Assembly: GCF_021401125.1 (NCBI RefSeq) | Contig: NZ_JACBFQ010000002.1 | Location: forward strand, 434,001 to 498,000 | Reading direction: 5' to 3' | Length of the DNA: 64,000 nucleotides | Source of the DNA: Xanthobacter sp. NM-59 | Lineage (GTDB): Bacteria; Pseudomonadota; Alphaproteobacteria; Rhizobiales; Xanthobacteraceae | Part shown: piece by piece, positions 55,580-64,000 of the stretch | Layout: every line of letters begins with the position of its first letter | How positions within the stretch are numbered: position 1 is the stretch's first letter | Made by a program: the position numbers and the translations under genes | The notes under the pieces: model-generated | What the model saw: only the letters and a program-made list of their open reading frames with translations | Databases searched by the model: none | What the model was told of the DNA's origin: nothing

Positions 55580-56653
55580 ATGCAGCGATTGGCAGTCATC
55601 GGCGCCGGCCTGATGGGTGGCGGCATCGCCCTCGACGCGGCGCGCCACGGCATCGACGTGGTGGTGTTCGACCAGCGGCCCGACGGGGTGGCGAAGCTGA
55701 AGGAGCGGGCCGCCAAGGTCTATGGCCGCTGGGTGAAAAATGGCCGCATGGCCGAGGCTGACGCCACCGCCGCCCTCGCCCGCCTCTCCCCCGCCCCCGA
55801 TCTCGCCGCCGTCGGCGCCGCGGATGTGGTGATCGAGGCGGTGTTCGAGGATCTCGCCGTCAAGCGCGAGCTGTTCACCGCCTTGGCGCCCCATCTTTCC
55901 CCCGCCGCCATCCTGGCCACCAACACGTCCGCGCTGAAGGTGGGAGATCTGGCGCAGGGCTTCGCCTTCGCGCCGCGCTTCCTGGGCCTGCATTATTTCA
56001 GCCCGGCGGAAGTCTCACCGCTGGTGGAAGTGGTGCGCTCGGAGGCGACCTGCGACGCCACGGTGGACCGGGCCCTCGCCTTCCTCAAGGCCACCCGCCG
56101 CACGCCCTTGCCCTGCAAGGACCGGCCGGGCTTCGCCATCAACCGCTTCTTCTGCCCCTATTACAACGAGGCCACGCGCATCGTTGAGGACGGCATCGCC
56201 GGTACCGCTGACGTGGACCAGGTGGCCCAGGAGCGCCTCGGCGCTGCCGCCGGCCCGTTCACGGTGATGAACCTGGTGCGCCCGGCGGTTTCCGCCCATG
56301 CCATGAGCAACCTTGCCGCCCTCGGCCCGTTCTACACCACCAGCCGCATCTTGAAGGCCCAGGCCGAGAGCGGCGCCGACTGGCCGCTCGACGTCCGCGT
56401 GGCGGGTGCCGACCTCGATCTGGTGGAGCGCCGCCTGCTGGGCGCTTTGGTGCTGCCCGCCTTGGAGCTGGAAGCCGAAAAGGTGGCCGCGCCCGAGGCC
56501 GTGGACCAGGGCGCCGTTCTGGCCCTGAAGTTCAAGGAAGGCCCTTTCGCCCTCATGCGCCGCTATGGGGACGCGAGCGTGGAAGCGGCCGTGCGCGCTC
56601 TGTGCGAGCGTGACGGCCACCCCGTGCCCGCCTTCGCCCCGGTTGAGGCGTGA
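55580..56653 (+). CDS. 3-hydroxyacyl-CoA dehydrogenase family protein
   Basis: A 357-residue NAD-dependent enzyme. The Rossmann motif is IGAGLMGGGIALDAARHG at the N terminus; TNTSALKVGDLAQGF, PRFLGLHYFSPAEVSPLVEVV (catalytic His) and KDRPGFAINRFFCPYYNEATRI are landmarks. It oxidises 3-hydroxyacyl-CoA (or hydroxybutyryl-CoA) to the keto form. A thiolase gene follows ~200 bases later, together covering the last two steps of beta-oxidation. Confidence 0.93.
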   Translation: MQRLAVIGAGLMGGGIALDAARHGIDVVVFDQRPDGVAKLKERAAKVYGRWVKNGRMAEADATAALARLSPAPDLAAVGAADVVIEAVFEDLAVKRELFTALAPHLSPAAILATNTSALKVGDLAQGFAFAPRFLGLHYFSPAEVSPLVEVVRSEATCDATVDRALAFLKATRRTPLPCKDRPGFAINRFFCPYYNEATRIVEDGIAGTADVDQVAQERLGAAAGPFTVMNLVRPAVSAHAMSNLAALGPFYTTSRILKAQAESGADWPLDVRVAGADLDLVERRLLGALVLPALELEAEKVAAPEAVDQGAVLALKFKEGPFALMRRYGDASVEAAVRALCERDGHPVPAFAPVEA

Positions 56654-56849
56654 GCGGCGCGACCCGTTCAGCGGCGGCCTGAAGGCCGCGGCCCTTTGTT
56701 CGGCATGACCTCCGCCGCCCGCCGGCGTGCGGCCCCCAAGGTCCGAGGGTCCCTGGTTCCAGGGTCCCCGGTCCCGAGGCCGCAAGCCCTGTTTTCCTTC
56801 CATCCCGCCGGGCGGTGACGCCCGCTCACAGGTTTCGGGAGACACCCGC

Positions 56850-58034
56850 ATGAGCACGACCGAAGTCTTCATCGTTTCCGGTGCCCGCACGCCCATCGGC
56901 GATTTCGGCGGCGCGCTGAAGGACATTCCCCCCACCGCGCTCGGCGCCCATGCGGCCAAGGCCGCCATCGCCCGCGCCGGCATCGAGCCGACCGATGTGG
57001 GCCACACGGTGGTTGGCAACGTGATCCACACCGAGCCGCGCGACATGTACATTTCGCGCGTGGCGGCCATGGAAGCGGGCGTGCCCAAGGAGGTGCCGGC
57101 CCTCACCGTGAACCGCCTGTGCGGCTCGGGCCTCCAGGCCATCGTCAACGCCACCCAGCTCCTGAAGCTGGACGATGCGCGCATCGCGCTCGCCGGCGGC
57201 GCCGAGAGCATGAGCCGCGGCGGCTATCTCATGCCCGCCGCCCGTTGGGGCCAGCGCATGGGCTCCGCGAGCGCCGTGGACATGATGGTGGGCGTGCTCA
57301 CCGATCCCTTCGGCCACGGCCATATGGGCGTGACCGCCGAGAACGTCTCCGAGCGCTACCAGATCACGCGCGAGGACCAGGACGCCATGGCGGTGGAGAG
57401 CCATAAGCGCGCCGCCGCCGCCATCGCCGCCGGCTATTTCAAGGACCAGATCGCCCCGGTGGAGATCACCACCCGCAAGGGCACCGTGGTGTTCGACACC
57501 GATGAGCATGTGCGCGCCGAGGTGACTCCGGCGGACATGACCAAGCTGCGCCCCGTCTTCAAGAAGGACGGCACGGTGACCGCCGGCAACGCCTCCGGCA
57601 TCAATGACGGCGCCGGCATGGTCATCCTCGCCACCGGCGAGGCGGTAGTGGAAAAGGGCCTGAAGCCCATGGCGCGGCTGGTTTCCTACGGCCTCGCCGG
57701 CGTCGATCCCTCCGAGATGGGCATGGGCCCGGTGCCGGCGGTGAAGACCGCCCTCGCCAAGGCCGGCCTGACCCTGGACGAGATCGACATCATCGAGTCC
57801 AACGAAGCCTTCGCGGCCCAGGCCTGCGCGGTCAGCCGCTCGCTCGGCTTCGATCCGGCCAAGGTCAATCCCAATGGCGGCGCCATCGCGCTTGGCCATC
57901 CGGTGGGGGCCTCGGGCGCCATCCTGCTCATCAAGGCCATCTATGATCTGCAGCGCACCGGCAAGCGCTATGGCCTCATCACCATGTGCATCGGTGGCGG
58001 CCAGGGCATCGCAACGATCGTCGAGCGGGTCTGA
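56850..58034 (+). CDS. acetyl-CoA C-acyltransferase (thiolase)
   Basis: A 394-residue thiolase. The nucleophile is Cys91 in NRLCGSGLQAIVNA; the second triad members are His350 in GGAIALGHPVGASGA and Cys380 in MCIGGGQG. It cleaves or forms acetoacetyl-/3-ketoacyl-CoA. The ATG at 56850 (MSTTEVFIVSGARTPIGDF) is typical. Whether it is biosynthetic (phaA-like) or degradative is unclear; the neighbours favour degradation. Confidence 0.95.
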   Translation: MSTTEVFIVSGARTPIGDFGGALKDIPPTALGAHAAKAAIARAGIEPTDVGHTVVGNVIHTEPRDMYISRVAAMEAGVPKEVPALTVNRLCGSGLQAIVNATQLLKLDDARIALAGGAESMSRGGYLMPAARWGQRMGSASAVDMMVGVLTDPFGHGHMGVTAENVSERYQITREDQDAMAVESHKRAAAAIAAGYFKDQIAPVEITTRKGTVVFDTDEHVRAEVTPADMTKLRPVFKKDGTVTAGNASGINDGAGMVILATGEAVVEKGLKPMARLVSYGLAGVDPSEMGMGPVPAVKTALAKAGLTLDEIDIIESNEAFAAQACAVSRSLGFDPAKVNPNGGAIALGHPVGASGAILLIKAIYDLQRTGKRYGLITMCIGGGQGIATIVERV

Positions 58035-58223
58035 ACCGCGGGCAAGGTCAGGGGTCCGACGGGGAGACCCTCGGCGGCGGCGTCCCGGGCTCAGGTCCGG
58101 GGCGCCGTTTGCGTTTGAGACGGGGCATGGGCGTTTTCGAGCACGGTGGAGATCGGCCCGCAGGACGAAAAGCGTCAGATCAACGGTTCCGACCGCTCCT
58201 CGTCGCCGGCCAAAGGAACGGAC

Positions 58224-58982
58224 CTAGCCGCGCGCCTTCTTCACGGCTCTGGCCGGCTTCTCAGCCTTGGCGGCCGCCGGTGCCGCGGGCGCGGGGGGCG
58301 GCGCCAGGGCGGCCAGCACGAAGTCGCTCACCCGCGCGGCGTAGGTGGCGGCATTGACGCCGCGCTTCCTGTATTTGCCCCGCTTCACGTACCAGTCCTG
58401 AAGCAGCGGCTTGATGAGGGTGGCGGTGAAAGCCACGTCATCCACCGCGAAGCGGCCCATGCGCGCGCCCTCCTCCAGCACCTCGGCGAACATGCGCTCG
58501 GTGGCCAGCTCGCTTTCCACCGCCGCCTTGCGGGCGGGCGGGGGAAAGGCCTTCGCCTCCATATAGGCGAACACGAACCAGGGCTGCATGGCCTCCGACA
58601 GGGAAACATGGGTCGCGATGAGCCAGGCCAGATGCTCCGCCGGGTCGGCCCGCACCTTGTCCGGCACCGCCCCGAGCGCCTCGGTCACCGCATCGGCCAC
58701 CTGCTCCAGGATCATGAGCAGCAGCGTGTCCTTGCCATCGAAATAGGAATAGAGCCCGCCCATGCTGATGCCCGCCACGCGGGAGAGATCACGCAGTGTC
58801 GTGGCGTGGAAGCCCTGCCGGTTGGACAAGGTGAGCACCGCCTCCACGATGCGGGCGAGGTTGGCCACCGCCACATGGGGTTTCTGCACCTTGATGGTGT
58901 CTCGGTGCCGCTCATAGATGCGGCCGCAGAGGGCTTCCAGCGCATAGTCCGCCCCCGGTGCGGGCCGCCGCTCCTTGCTCAA
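58224..58982 (-). CDS. TetR-family regulator of the fatty-acid cluster
   Basis: A ~252-residue TetR protein with the helix-turn-helix FHATTLRDLSRVAGISMGGLYSYFDGKDTLLLMIL at about residues 55-89 and a Pro/Ala/Lys-rich C-terminal tail. The start is taken as TTG 58982 because GGGAG lies eight bases upstream and a promoter with an operator lies just before; the longer open frame would run through these. It converges on the thiolase gene. A shared operator with the acyl-CoA dehydrogenase promoter points to that operon as its target. Confidence 0.85.
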   Translation of the reverse strand: MSKERRPAPGADYALEALCGRIYERHRDTIKVQKPHVAVANLARIVEAVLTLSNRQGFHATTLRDLSRVAGISMGGLYSYFDGKDTLLLMILEQVADAVTEALGAVPDKVRADPAEHLAWLIATHVSLSEAMQPWFVFAYMEAKAFPPPARKAAVESELATERMFAEVLEEGARMGRFAVDDVAFTATLIKPLLQDWYVKRGKYRKRGVNAATYAARVSDFVLAALAPPPAPAAPAAAKAEKPARAVKKARG

Positions 58983-59023
58983 CGTCCTGTCTCCCCATGC
59001 GCTTTCGACTGCGTCCCGGCTAT

Positions 59024-59072
59024 GTATCACAGGATGCCGCGCTCGAAAGTCAAGCGAGCGTTCGTTCGATCG
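59024..59072 (-). promoter_or_regulatory. promoter and operator of the TetR gene
   Basis: On the minus strand a -35 TTGACT (59053-59048) and a -10 TGATAC (59029-59024) are 18 bases apart. CGCTCGCTTGACTTTC (59060-59045) overlaps the -35 and matches the site at 53066-53081 in 15 of 16 bases. Further AACGAACG-CTCGCTTG half-sites extend to 59072. Autoregulation is likely. Confidence 0.6.
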
Positions 59073-59284
59073 CAGGCGGGCGAGCAAAAAACATCTGCGC
59101 CCGGCCGCGAGGGATCGGGCCAAGGAATGGCGCTGACCGCCGCCGCAGGGCTCAGCTATGACTTGAACGGCGGGGGTGAAACGCGGACGAAACCGCCGGC
59201 GCGAACAGCCAGGCATCCCTCCCATGCCTGTCGATCGGCGCTTGGAGATCCGCGATCCATTCAAGCCCGACACGCAGGGACCTC

Positions 59285-60043
59285 ATGCAGCGCCCCCTCG
59301 CCCTCGCCACCGCAGCGTTGCTGCTCTTCCCCACCGCCCGGGCCGCCCACGCCGCGGGACCGGATATCTGCGTGCCCTATGCCAATGCCATGATCGCGAT
59401 GACGGTCCGCGGGCAGAAGGCCAAATGCAACACCTTCGCCAGCACCCCGCTGGATTGGGACAATCATTTCAACTGGTGCTCCAGCCAGGGCCCCGCCAAG
59501 ATCAAAGAGGCAGAGGACCTCTGGTCCGCCAAGCTCGATGGTTGCCTGCTGTCCTCCGCCCAGCCCACGCCCCAGCCGGCTCCCGCCACCCCGCGCGGCA
59601 AGCCCATCGTCAATGCCCTGTCGGGCAAGTGCATGGTCGCCGCCGATGGTGTCGGCGGGCGCAATGGCGTGGGGCTGCTGATCTGGAACTGCAACGACTC
59701 CCGGATGAATGCCGCCAATCGCTGGGAGCTGACCAATGGCGGCTTCATCCGCAACGTCGCCACGGGCAAATGCGTCGACGTATCCGGCGCGCCGGGGGCC
59801 GCCGATGGCAGCGCGCTGCTGGTCTGGGACTGCGAGAGCTCCGGCCGCAATCCCAATGGCAGCGTGACCGATCAGCGCTGGGAGCTGCGCGGCGGGTTCA
59901 TCGTGAACCAGCTCTCCCGCAAATGCGTGGACGTATCCGGCGCGCCCGGCACCGCCGATGGCGCCAAGCTGCTGCTTTGGACCTGCGAGAGCTCCAGCCG
60001 CAACCCCAATGGCAGCGCCACCGACCAGAACTGGCGCTTCTGA
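59285..60043 (+). CDS. secreted protein with ricin-type beta-trefoil lectin domain
   Basis: A 252-residue exported protein. Signal peptide MQRPLALATAALLLFPTARA plus AHA is cleaved near residue 23. A ~75-residue Cys-containing N-terminal part is followed by a Pro-rich linker (QPTPQPAPATP) and a ricin B-type trefoil with three repeats marked by CxVxxG and QxW-like ends (NRWELTNG, DQRWELRGG, DQNWRF). The repeated GKCVDVSGAPG units are almost identical. Such domains bind sugars; the ligand is unknown. Confidence 0.9.
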   Translation: MQRPLALATAALLLFPTARAAHAAGPDICVPYANAMIAMTVRGQKAKCNTFASTPLDWDNHFNWCSSQGPAKIKEAEDLWSAKLDGCLLSSAQPTPQPAPATPRGKPIVNALSGKCMVAADGVGGRNGVGLLIWNCNDSRMNAANRWELTNGGFIRNVATGKCVDVSGAPGAADGSALLVWDCESSGRNPNGSVTDQRWELRGGFIVNQLSRKCVDVSGAPGTADGAKLLLWTCESSSRNPNGSATDQNWRF

Positions 60044-60125
60044 AGCCGTTCCCCGCGGCAAGACCTCTCGTCGCGGGGAACCAGACGGCGTGATGGCGCG
60101 CCGGAAGAAAACCCAGGGCGCGGGC

Positions 60126-61880
60126 TTAATGGCCGGCCGGATGGGGCCCCTCCAGAACCTTGAGATATTCGATGATGGCATAGCGCTCCGAGGGCGAGAG
60201 CCGCGCCACGGACGGGTCCGGGAAGACATGGCCGGCATTGGAATTGCCCTGCACGCTCGTGTCGAACAGGAACAGGCCGGCGCGCTCCTTTTCCGGGATC
60301 TTGTCCGGTTCGGAGACATAGCCGAGCTTTTTCGCGTCATAGCGCACATGGCCCACATAGAAGCGCTTCGGCCGCTCTTCCGGCGGCGACAGCAGGTCGT
60401 AGACCGTCGGCACCGAGCCATTGTGCAAGAACGGTCCCGTGGCCCACACGCCGGCCAGCGGCCCTGCCTTATAGGCCAGCGGCCCCACCCAGCCCGCCTG
60501 CGGTGCCGTGCTGCCGGGCGCGAAGCGCCAGCCGTAATAAGCAAGCCGCGCATCCCCGGAAATGGCGAGATTGCGCAGGTCGTTCTCGGCGATGTTGCCC
60601 ACCATGGCCACCAGGACCTGACGGGCCGGCACCTCGCGCGCACCACCGAACGCGGGCGCCAGACTGCCCGTCTGCGCGGTTCGCGTCGCGAAGTTCATCA
60701 GCATTTTCGGGTCGGTCTTGACGGTGGCGAGGTCCACCATCTTCACCGCCAGCCACTGCCGGCCGCCCATGGCGTCGGCGGCGGGGGTGAGCGGATAGTC
60801 CGGCCCGCCATGGCAGCTCGCGCAATATTGCGCATAGAGCTTGGCGCCGCGCCTGGCGCGCATCTGGCTCACCTTGCCCAGCTCCTTCGGCCAAAGCGGG
60901 GGCTGCAGCGCGGCGGTCCAGGTCTCCAGCGCCTTCAGGCTCTCGATGAGCGCGCTGGAGGAGAAGCTGCCGGGCATCCCATTACCGATGGAGGGATGGC
61001 CGAACACCCCCAGCACCTCGCCCAGGTTCCGCCCCAGCGGATTGCCGGCGACGCCGTTCCACTGGGCGTAGCGCTGGGCCGGCGTGGTCCACAGGAAGGG
61101 ATAGCTCACCGGGGCATCGGGAACGCGGAAGTTCTCCGGCTGGCCCAGGGACTCCGCGGCGACCGCGTTGAGAATATGGCCGAAGGCATCGAGCCGGCCG
61201 CGCCCATAAGGTTCCGGCGTCCAGCCGGCGGCCTCGATGCGGCGGATTTCCGCCGCCGTCGCCTCCAGAGCCGGGCGCACCGCCCGGGGATCCGCCTTCA
61301 GCCGCGCGGCGAAGCGCTGGAACTTGGCAGGGTCGGCCAGGGTCGCGTCCAGCGCCTTGGACAGGCGCGCCATGAGCATCTGGAAATCGCCCAGGGATGC
61401 GCCGCCATCGATGCGAATGCGGGTCTGTCCCACCTGGATGTCGTTGGTGTGGCACGCGGCGCAGGTGAGCCCCACCGCCGGACCAAACGCGGCGCCGAGG
61501 CGCGGGTCCTTGACGAAGCCGATGGGCAGGCCATCCGGATTGAGCTCTGAGCGCCCTTCCGCCGGCAGGAATCCGGTCTCGGCGATATAAGAGGGATCGA
61601 GGAAGAGACCGGCAGCCGTGGGCTGCTCCAGCGCCGTGAGGAAGGCATAGGGCAGAAGCTGGCTGCCCTGCGGCGTATAGTAGAATTCCTCGCGGCGCTC
61701 GGCCGACCAGCCTTGCTCCAGGTGCACCACCTTCGCCGCGGTCTTGCCGCCCGCCGCCGGCTCCTTGCGCACCACCGCGCCGGTCAGCGCCGCGAGAGCC
61801 ACCACCGTGGCGAACCCGCCGAGCACCACCCATTTCGTGCGCCTGGGTTGCGTGCGCTCCGCGCTCTCCTGCCCCACCAT
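60126..61880 (-). CDS. RoxA-like dihaem cytochrome c / peroxidase-family protein
   Basis: A 584-residue protein with an N-terminal membrane anchor (about residues 16-37) and a large periplasmic part. Two haem-c sites are present: CAACH (140-144) and CASCH (353-357). GWSAERREEFYYTPQGSQLLPYAF near residues 57-80 and the TWTAALQPPLWP region resemble dihaem cytochrome-c peroxidase-like proteins of the RoxA (rubber oxygenase) branch. The ATG at 61880 gives a normal start. The substrate is unknown: peroxide, a polyisoprene or another electron donor. Confidence 0.82.
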   Translation of the reverse strand: MVGQESAERTQPRRTKWVVLGGFATVVALAALTGAVVRKEPAAGGKTAAKVVHLEQGWSAERREEFYYTPQGSQLLPYAFLTALEQPTAAGLFLDPSYIAETGFLPAEGRSELNPDGLPIGFVKDPRLGAAFGPAVGLTCAACHTNDIQVGQTRIRIDGGASLGDFQMLMARLSKALDATLADPAKFQRFAARLKADPRAVRPALEATAAEIRRIEAAGWTPEPYGRGRLDAFGHILNAVAAESLGQPENFRVPDAPVSYPFLWTTPAQRYAQWNGVAGNPLGRNLGEVLGVFGHPSIGNGMPGSFSSSALIESLKALETWTAALQPPLWPKELGKVSQMRARRGAKLYAQYCASCHGGPDYPLTPAADAMGGRQWLAVKMVDLATVKTDPKMLMNFATRTAQTGSLAPAFGGAREVPARQVLVAMVGNIAENDLRNLAISGDARLAYYGWRFAPGSTAPQAGWVGPLAYKAGPLAGVWATGPFLHNGSVPTVYDLLSPPEERPKRFYVGHVRYDAKKLGYVSEPDKIPEKERAGLFLFDTSVQGNSNAGHVFPDPSVARLSPSERYAIIEYLKVLEGPHPAGH

Positions 61881-62070
61881 GTCGTTCTCTCGTGCTGTCG
61901 CTGGTGCTGCGCGGCCTCCGCATGGCGCCACAGCAGGGTGGACTCCGGCCGGCCCTTGGCCATGCGGATGGAGATTCGGGTGTGATCGACCCGCAGCCTA
62001 ATCCAGAACGGTTCCAGCCTGTATGACCGGGACCGCGTCTTTTGGTCCGGCCACCACACGGAGAGGCCCC

Positions 62071-62107
62071 AAAAGAAAACGGGCGGGATGGCTCGCGCCC
62101 CCGCCCG
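62071..62107 (-). terminator. terminator of scoAB
   Basis: On the minus strand CGGGCGGG (62107-62100) pairs with CCCGCCCG (62087-62080), followed by TTTTCTTTT. It lies 43 bases after the scoB stop. Confidence 0.85.
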
Positions 62108-62149
62108 CTTCCAGAACTCAACGCGCCGCAGGGGCGCGCCGATGAAGCC

Positions 62150-62791
62150 TCACAGACCCACTTCGAACTTGGCGGCGGTCTTGGCCTTCACCTCGTCGAG
62201 CGAGACACCCGGCGCCAGCTCCTTCAGCACCAGGGTGCCGCCGCGCTTGGTGAACTCGAACACGGCGAGATCGGTGATGACGAAATCGGTCACATGGGTG
62301 CCGGTGAGCGGGAGGGTGCAGCGCTCCACCAGCTTGGGCGCGCCGGACTTCTCCACATGCTCCATGAGCACGATCACTTCCTTGGCGCCGGCCACCAGGT
62401 CCATGGCGCCGCCCATGCCCTTCACCATCTTGCCGGGCACCATCCAATTGGCGATGTCGCCGTGCTCGGACACCTGCATGGAGCCGAGAATGGACAGGTC
62501 CATGTGGCCGCCGCGGATCATGGCGAACGAATCGGCGCTGGAGAAATAGGCGGTCTCCGGCACCTCGGTCACGGTCTGCTTGCCAGCATTGATGAGGTCG
62601 GCATCCTCGTCGCCCTCAAAGGGGAAGGGGCCGATGCCAAGCATGCCGTTCTCGCTCTGGAAGGTCACGGTCATGCCCGGAGGCAGAGCGTTGGCCACCA
62701 GAGTGGGGATGCCGATGCCGAGGTTCACGTAGAAGCCGTCGCGGATCTGCTGGGCGGCGCGGGCCGCCATCTGGTCACGAGTCCAGGCCAT
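62150..62791 (-). CDS. scoB: 3-oxoacid CoA-transferase subunit B
   Basis: A 213-residue beta subunit of succinyl-CoA:3-ketoacid CoA-transferase. The catalytic glutamate is Glu47 in [28 protein letters not shown] and [16 protein letters not shown] are signatures. It activates acetoacetate with CoA from succinyl-CoA in the use of ketone bodies or PHB. It begins one base after the scoA stop and ends with a strong terminator. Confidence 0.96.
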   Translation of the reverse strand: MAWTRDQMAARAAQQIRDGFYVNLGIGIPTLVANALPPGMTVTFQSENGMLGIGPFPFEGDEDADLINAGKQTVTEVPETAYFSSADSFAMIRGGHMDLSILGSMQVSEHGDIANWMVPGKMVKGMGGAMDLVAGAKEVIVLMEHVEKSGAPKLVERCTLPLTGTHVTDFVITDLAVFEFTKRGGTLVLKELAPGVSLDEVKAKTAAKFEVGL

Positions 62792-62792
62792 C

Positions 62793-63506
62793 TCACTTCA
62801 CCTCTTCGCGCTTGCGGGTGGTCACCTTCTCGATCCGCTTCTCGGCGTCCTTGGCGACGACGATGCGGTCCACATAGATGCCCGGCGTGTGGATGTGATC
62901 TCCGTCGAGCTCGCCGACCTCCACCAGCTCCTCGACTTCGGCCACGGTCACCTTGCCGGCGGTGGCCATCATCGGGTTGAAGTTGCGGGCGGTCTTGCGG
63001 AAGACGAGGTTGCCGGCCTTGTCGGCCTTCCACGCCTTGACGATGGAGAGATCGGCGTGGAGCGCGGTCTCCAGCACATACATGTGGCCGTTGAACTCGG
63101 CGGTGGGCTTGCCCTCGGCGATCACGGTGCCGTAGCCGGTCTTGGTGTAGAAGGCCGGAATGCCGGCGCCGCCGGCGCGAATGCGCTCGGCCAGGGTGCC
63201 CTGGGGATTGAATTCCAGCTCGAGCGCGCCCTCGATGTACAGCTTCTCGAACAGCTTGTTCTCGCCCACATAGGACGAGACCATCTTCTTGATCTGGTCG
63301 TTGGCGAGCAGGATGCCGAGGCCGAAATCATCCACGCCGCAATTGTTCGAGATCACGGTGAGGTGCTTGGGGCCGAGGTCGCGCAGCGCGGAGATGAGGT
63401 TCTCGGGGATGCCGCAGAGCCCGAAGCCGCCGGCCATGATGGTCATGCCGTCGGCGACGATGCCGTCGAGAGCACTTTTCGCGTCGGCGAAAACCTTGTT
63501 ACGCAT
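62793..63506 (-). CDS. scoA: 3-oxoacid CoA-transferase subunit A
   Basis: A 237-residue alpha subunit. [20 protein letters not shown] is the CoA-binding loop; [19 protein letters not shown] and [15 protein letters not shown] follow in the usual order. The ATG at 63506 ([15 protein letters not shown]) has GGAGGG upstream; an upstream in-frame ATG at 63590 is not conserved. It forms a two-gene operon with scoB, matching the acetoacetate theme of the adc gene elsewhere in the window. Confidence 0.96.
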   Translation of the reverse strand: MRNKVFADAKSALDGIVADGMTIMAGGFGLCGIPENLISALRDLGPKHLTVISNNCGVDDFGLGILLANDQIKKMVSSYVGENKLFEKLYIEGALELEFNPQGTLAERIRAGGAGIPAFYTKTGYGTVIAEGKPTAEFNGHMYVLETALHADLSIVKAWKADKAGNLVFRKTARNFNPMMATAGKVTVAEVEELVEVGELDGDHIHTPGIYVDRIVVAKDAEKRIEKVTTRKREEVK

Positions 63507-63815
63507 CGATGAAGTCCCTCCGTGGAGCCGGTTCCATCCCCCGATCAGTTCGGCGGCCTTGCCGGCGAAGGCAACCGTGACCCGCTTCATCTGTCTCGCG
63601 ACATGAACGGACGCCGCCCCGGCACCCCGGTTCCAGGCCCGGCGGAGCTCTCGACGATCACCAAAGGAGGAACCTCCCGAAGGTCCCGCAGGGCAGCGCC
63701 CGCGCGCCGTGGCGAATGGCGGCGGTCAAGGTGTTTCGTAATGCGCGCCGCCGGTCATGCCAAGGGGTTGAGAGACGTCTTCACCCACGATGTGCGGAAA
63801 GCACTGCACAATGAA

Positions 63816-63826
63816 AATGCTGCATT
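63816..63826. promoter_or_regulatory. TGC-rich palindrome, possible PhaR-type site
   Basis: AATGC-T-GCATT is a perfect palindrome inside a run of TGCA-containing words (CTGCACAATG, TGCATTGCG, TTGCACG), about 310 bases before scoA. PhaR/AniA regulators of PHB metabolism bind TGC-rich sequences, so this is a guess by analogy. Confidence 0.25.
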
Positions 63827-63914
63827 GCGAAGACTTGCACGAAGATCTGGTGTCGTGACTTGAGGGCGGCCATTGGCCACCCGCGCCCTCTCCTCCCGGC
63901 CGAAAGGCTGGCGC

Positions 63915-63943
63915 AAAAGAAAACGCCCGGCCGAAGCCGGGCG
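63915..63943 (-). terminator. terminator of a gene beyond the right edge
   Basis: On the minus strand CGCCCGGC (63943-63936) pairs with GCCGGGCG (63931-63924) around TTCG, followed by TTTTCTTTT. It must end a leftward gene whose 3' end is at the window edge. Confidence 0.88.
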
Positions 63944-63977
63944 CCATCCTGGTTCATCGCGGATCCGAAAGCGGCGC

Positions 63978-64000
63978 TCAGCCGGCCACCGCCTGGGGGT
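63978..64000 (-). CDS. possible 3' end of a gene cut by the right edge
   Basis: Read leftwards from the edge, one frame ends in codons for PQAVAG followed by TGA at 63980-63978, 35 bases before a strong minus-strand terminator. Only six codons are visible, so the product cannot be named. Confidence 0.35.

Larger units (their letters stand above)
63507..63977. other. intergenic region upstream of scoA
   Basis: About 470 bases without a supported gene. It contains TGC-rich repeats around 63801-63840 (including the palindrome AATGCTGCATT at 63816-63826) and a minus-strand terminator at 63915-63943. Confidence 0.5.

Overview
The window is a high-GC chromosomal segment from an alphaproteobacterium of the order Hyphomicrobiales (Rhizobiales), most likely Xanthobacteraceae (Xanthobacter/Ancylobacter/Azorhizobium-like). 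The pointers are the cell-cycle regulator GcrA divergent from argD-argF, the split transhydrogenase genes pntAA-pntAB-pntB preceded by a tiny aa3-oxidase subunit IV gene, the phoR-pstSCAB-phoU-phoB order, and the general protein similarity. No rRNA, CRISPR array, insertion sequence or phage module was seen. Most of the window is ordinary core genome, and the family assignments come from reading motifs, not from a database search.

Layout: 1-4.0 kb is the end of an RND efflux operon (adaptor, AcrB-type pump, TetR regulator). 4.2-6.05 kb is a small decayed patch: ridA, a dadA pseudogene with three lesions, a displaced 3' half of a tRNA-Leu gene, and an intact tRNA-Leu(CAA). 6.3-9.5 kb holds a patatin-like hydrolase, acetoacetate decarboxylase and a WD40 protein. 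9.6-14.1 kb holds the HrpB helicase, a YciA-type thioesterase and an exported choloylglycine-hydrolase-family amidase. 14.2-18.3 kb holds rplU-rpmA, a GNAT acetyltransferase, RppH, a DsbA-like isomerase and Hsp33. 18.4-21.7 kb holds argF-argD and divergent gcrA. 22.1-29.3 kb is the whole phosphate-starvation locus, read leftwards from phoR, with a three-unit Pho box between phoR and pstS. 29.7-38.4 kb holds an exported protein, a YbhN-like membrane protein, the Kup potassium transporter, trmD-rplS and two possible glycosyltransferases. 38.8-44.5 kb holds an FmdB zinc ribbon, a VOC protein, a PA0069-type radical SAM protein and the pnt operon. 44.5-50.5 kb holds a long gene-free stretch, a treY-like gene that has lost its catalytic residues, a small SFPASDPPS-motif protein, pirin and a TM2 protein. 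50.6-53.0 kb holds typA and an ion channel. 53.2-59.0 kb is a fatty-acid degradation cluster (acyl-CoA dehydrogenase, kinase-like partner, 3-hydroxyacyl-CoA dehydrogenase, thiolase, TetR). 59.3-63.5 kb holds a secreted ricin-type lectin, a RoxA-like dihaem cytochrome and the scoAB CoA-transferase.

How the parts work together: Pho genes sense and import phosphate; acetoacetate decarboxylase, patatin, ScoAB, the thiolase and the hydroxyacyl-CoA dehydrogenase suggest active acetoacetate/polyhydroxybutyrate and acyl-CoA metabolism; the acyl-CoA dehydrogenase/phosphotransferase pair resembles the split bacterial form of ACAD10/11 used for 4-hydroxyacyl-CoAs. A 16-base element occurs, with one mismatch, at both the acyl-CoA dehydrogenase promoter and the TetR promoter, suggesting the TetR protein controls the cluster.

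The most unusual items are the full-length TreY homologue with all four GH13 catalytic regions replaced, the strong terminator hairpin lying almost on top of a promoter in the argD leader, an orphan terminator preceded by an FNR-like box upstream of the amidase gene, and the tRNA-Leu 3' scar beside the dadA pseudogene.
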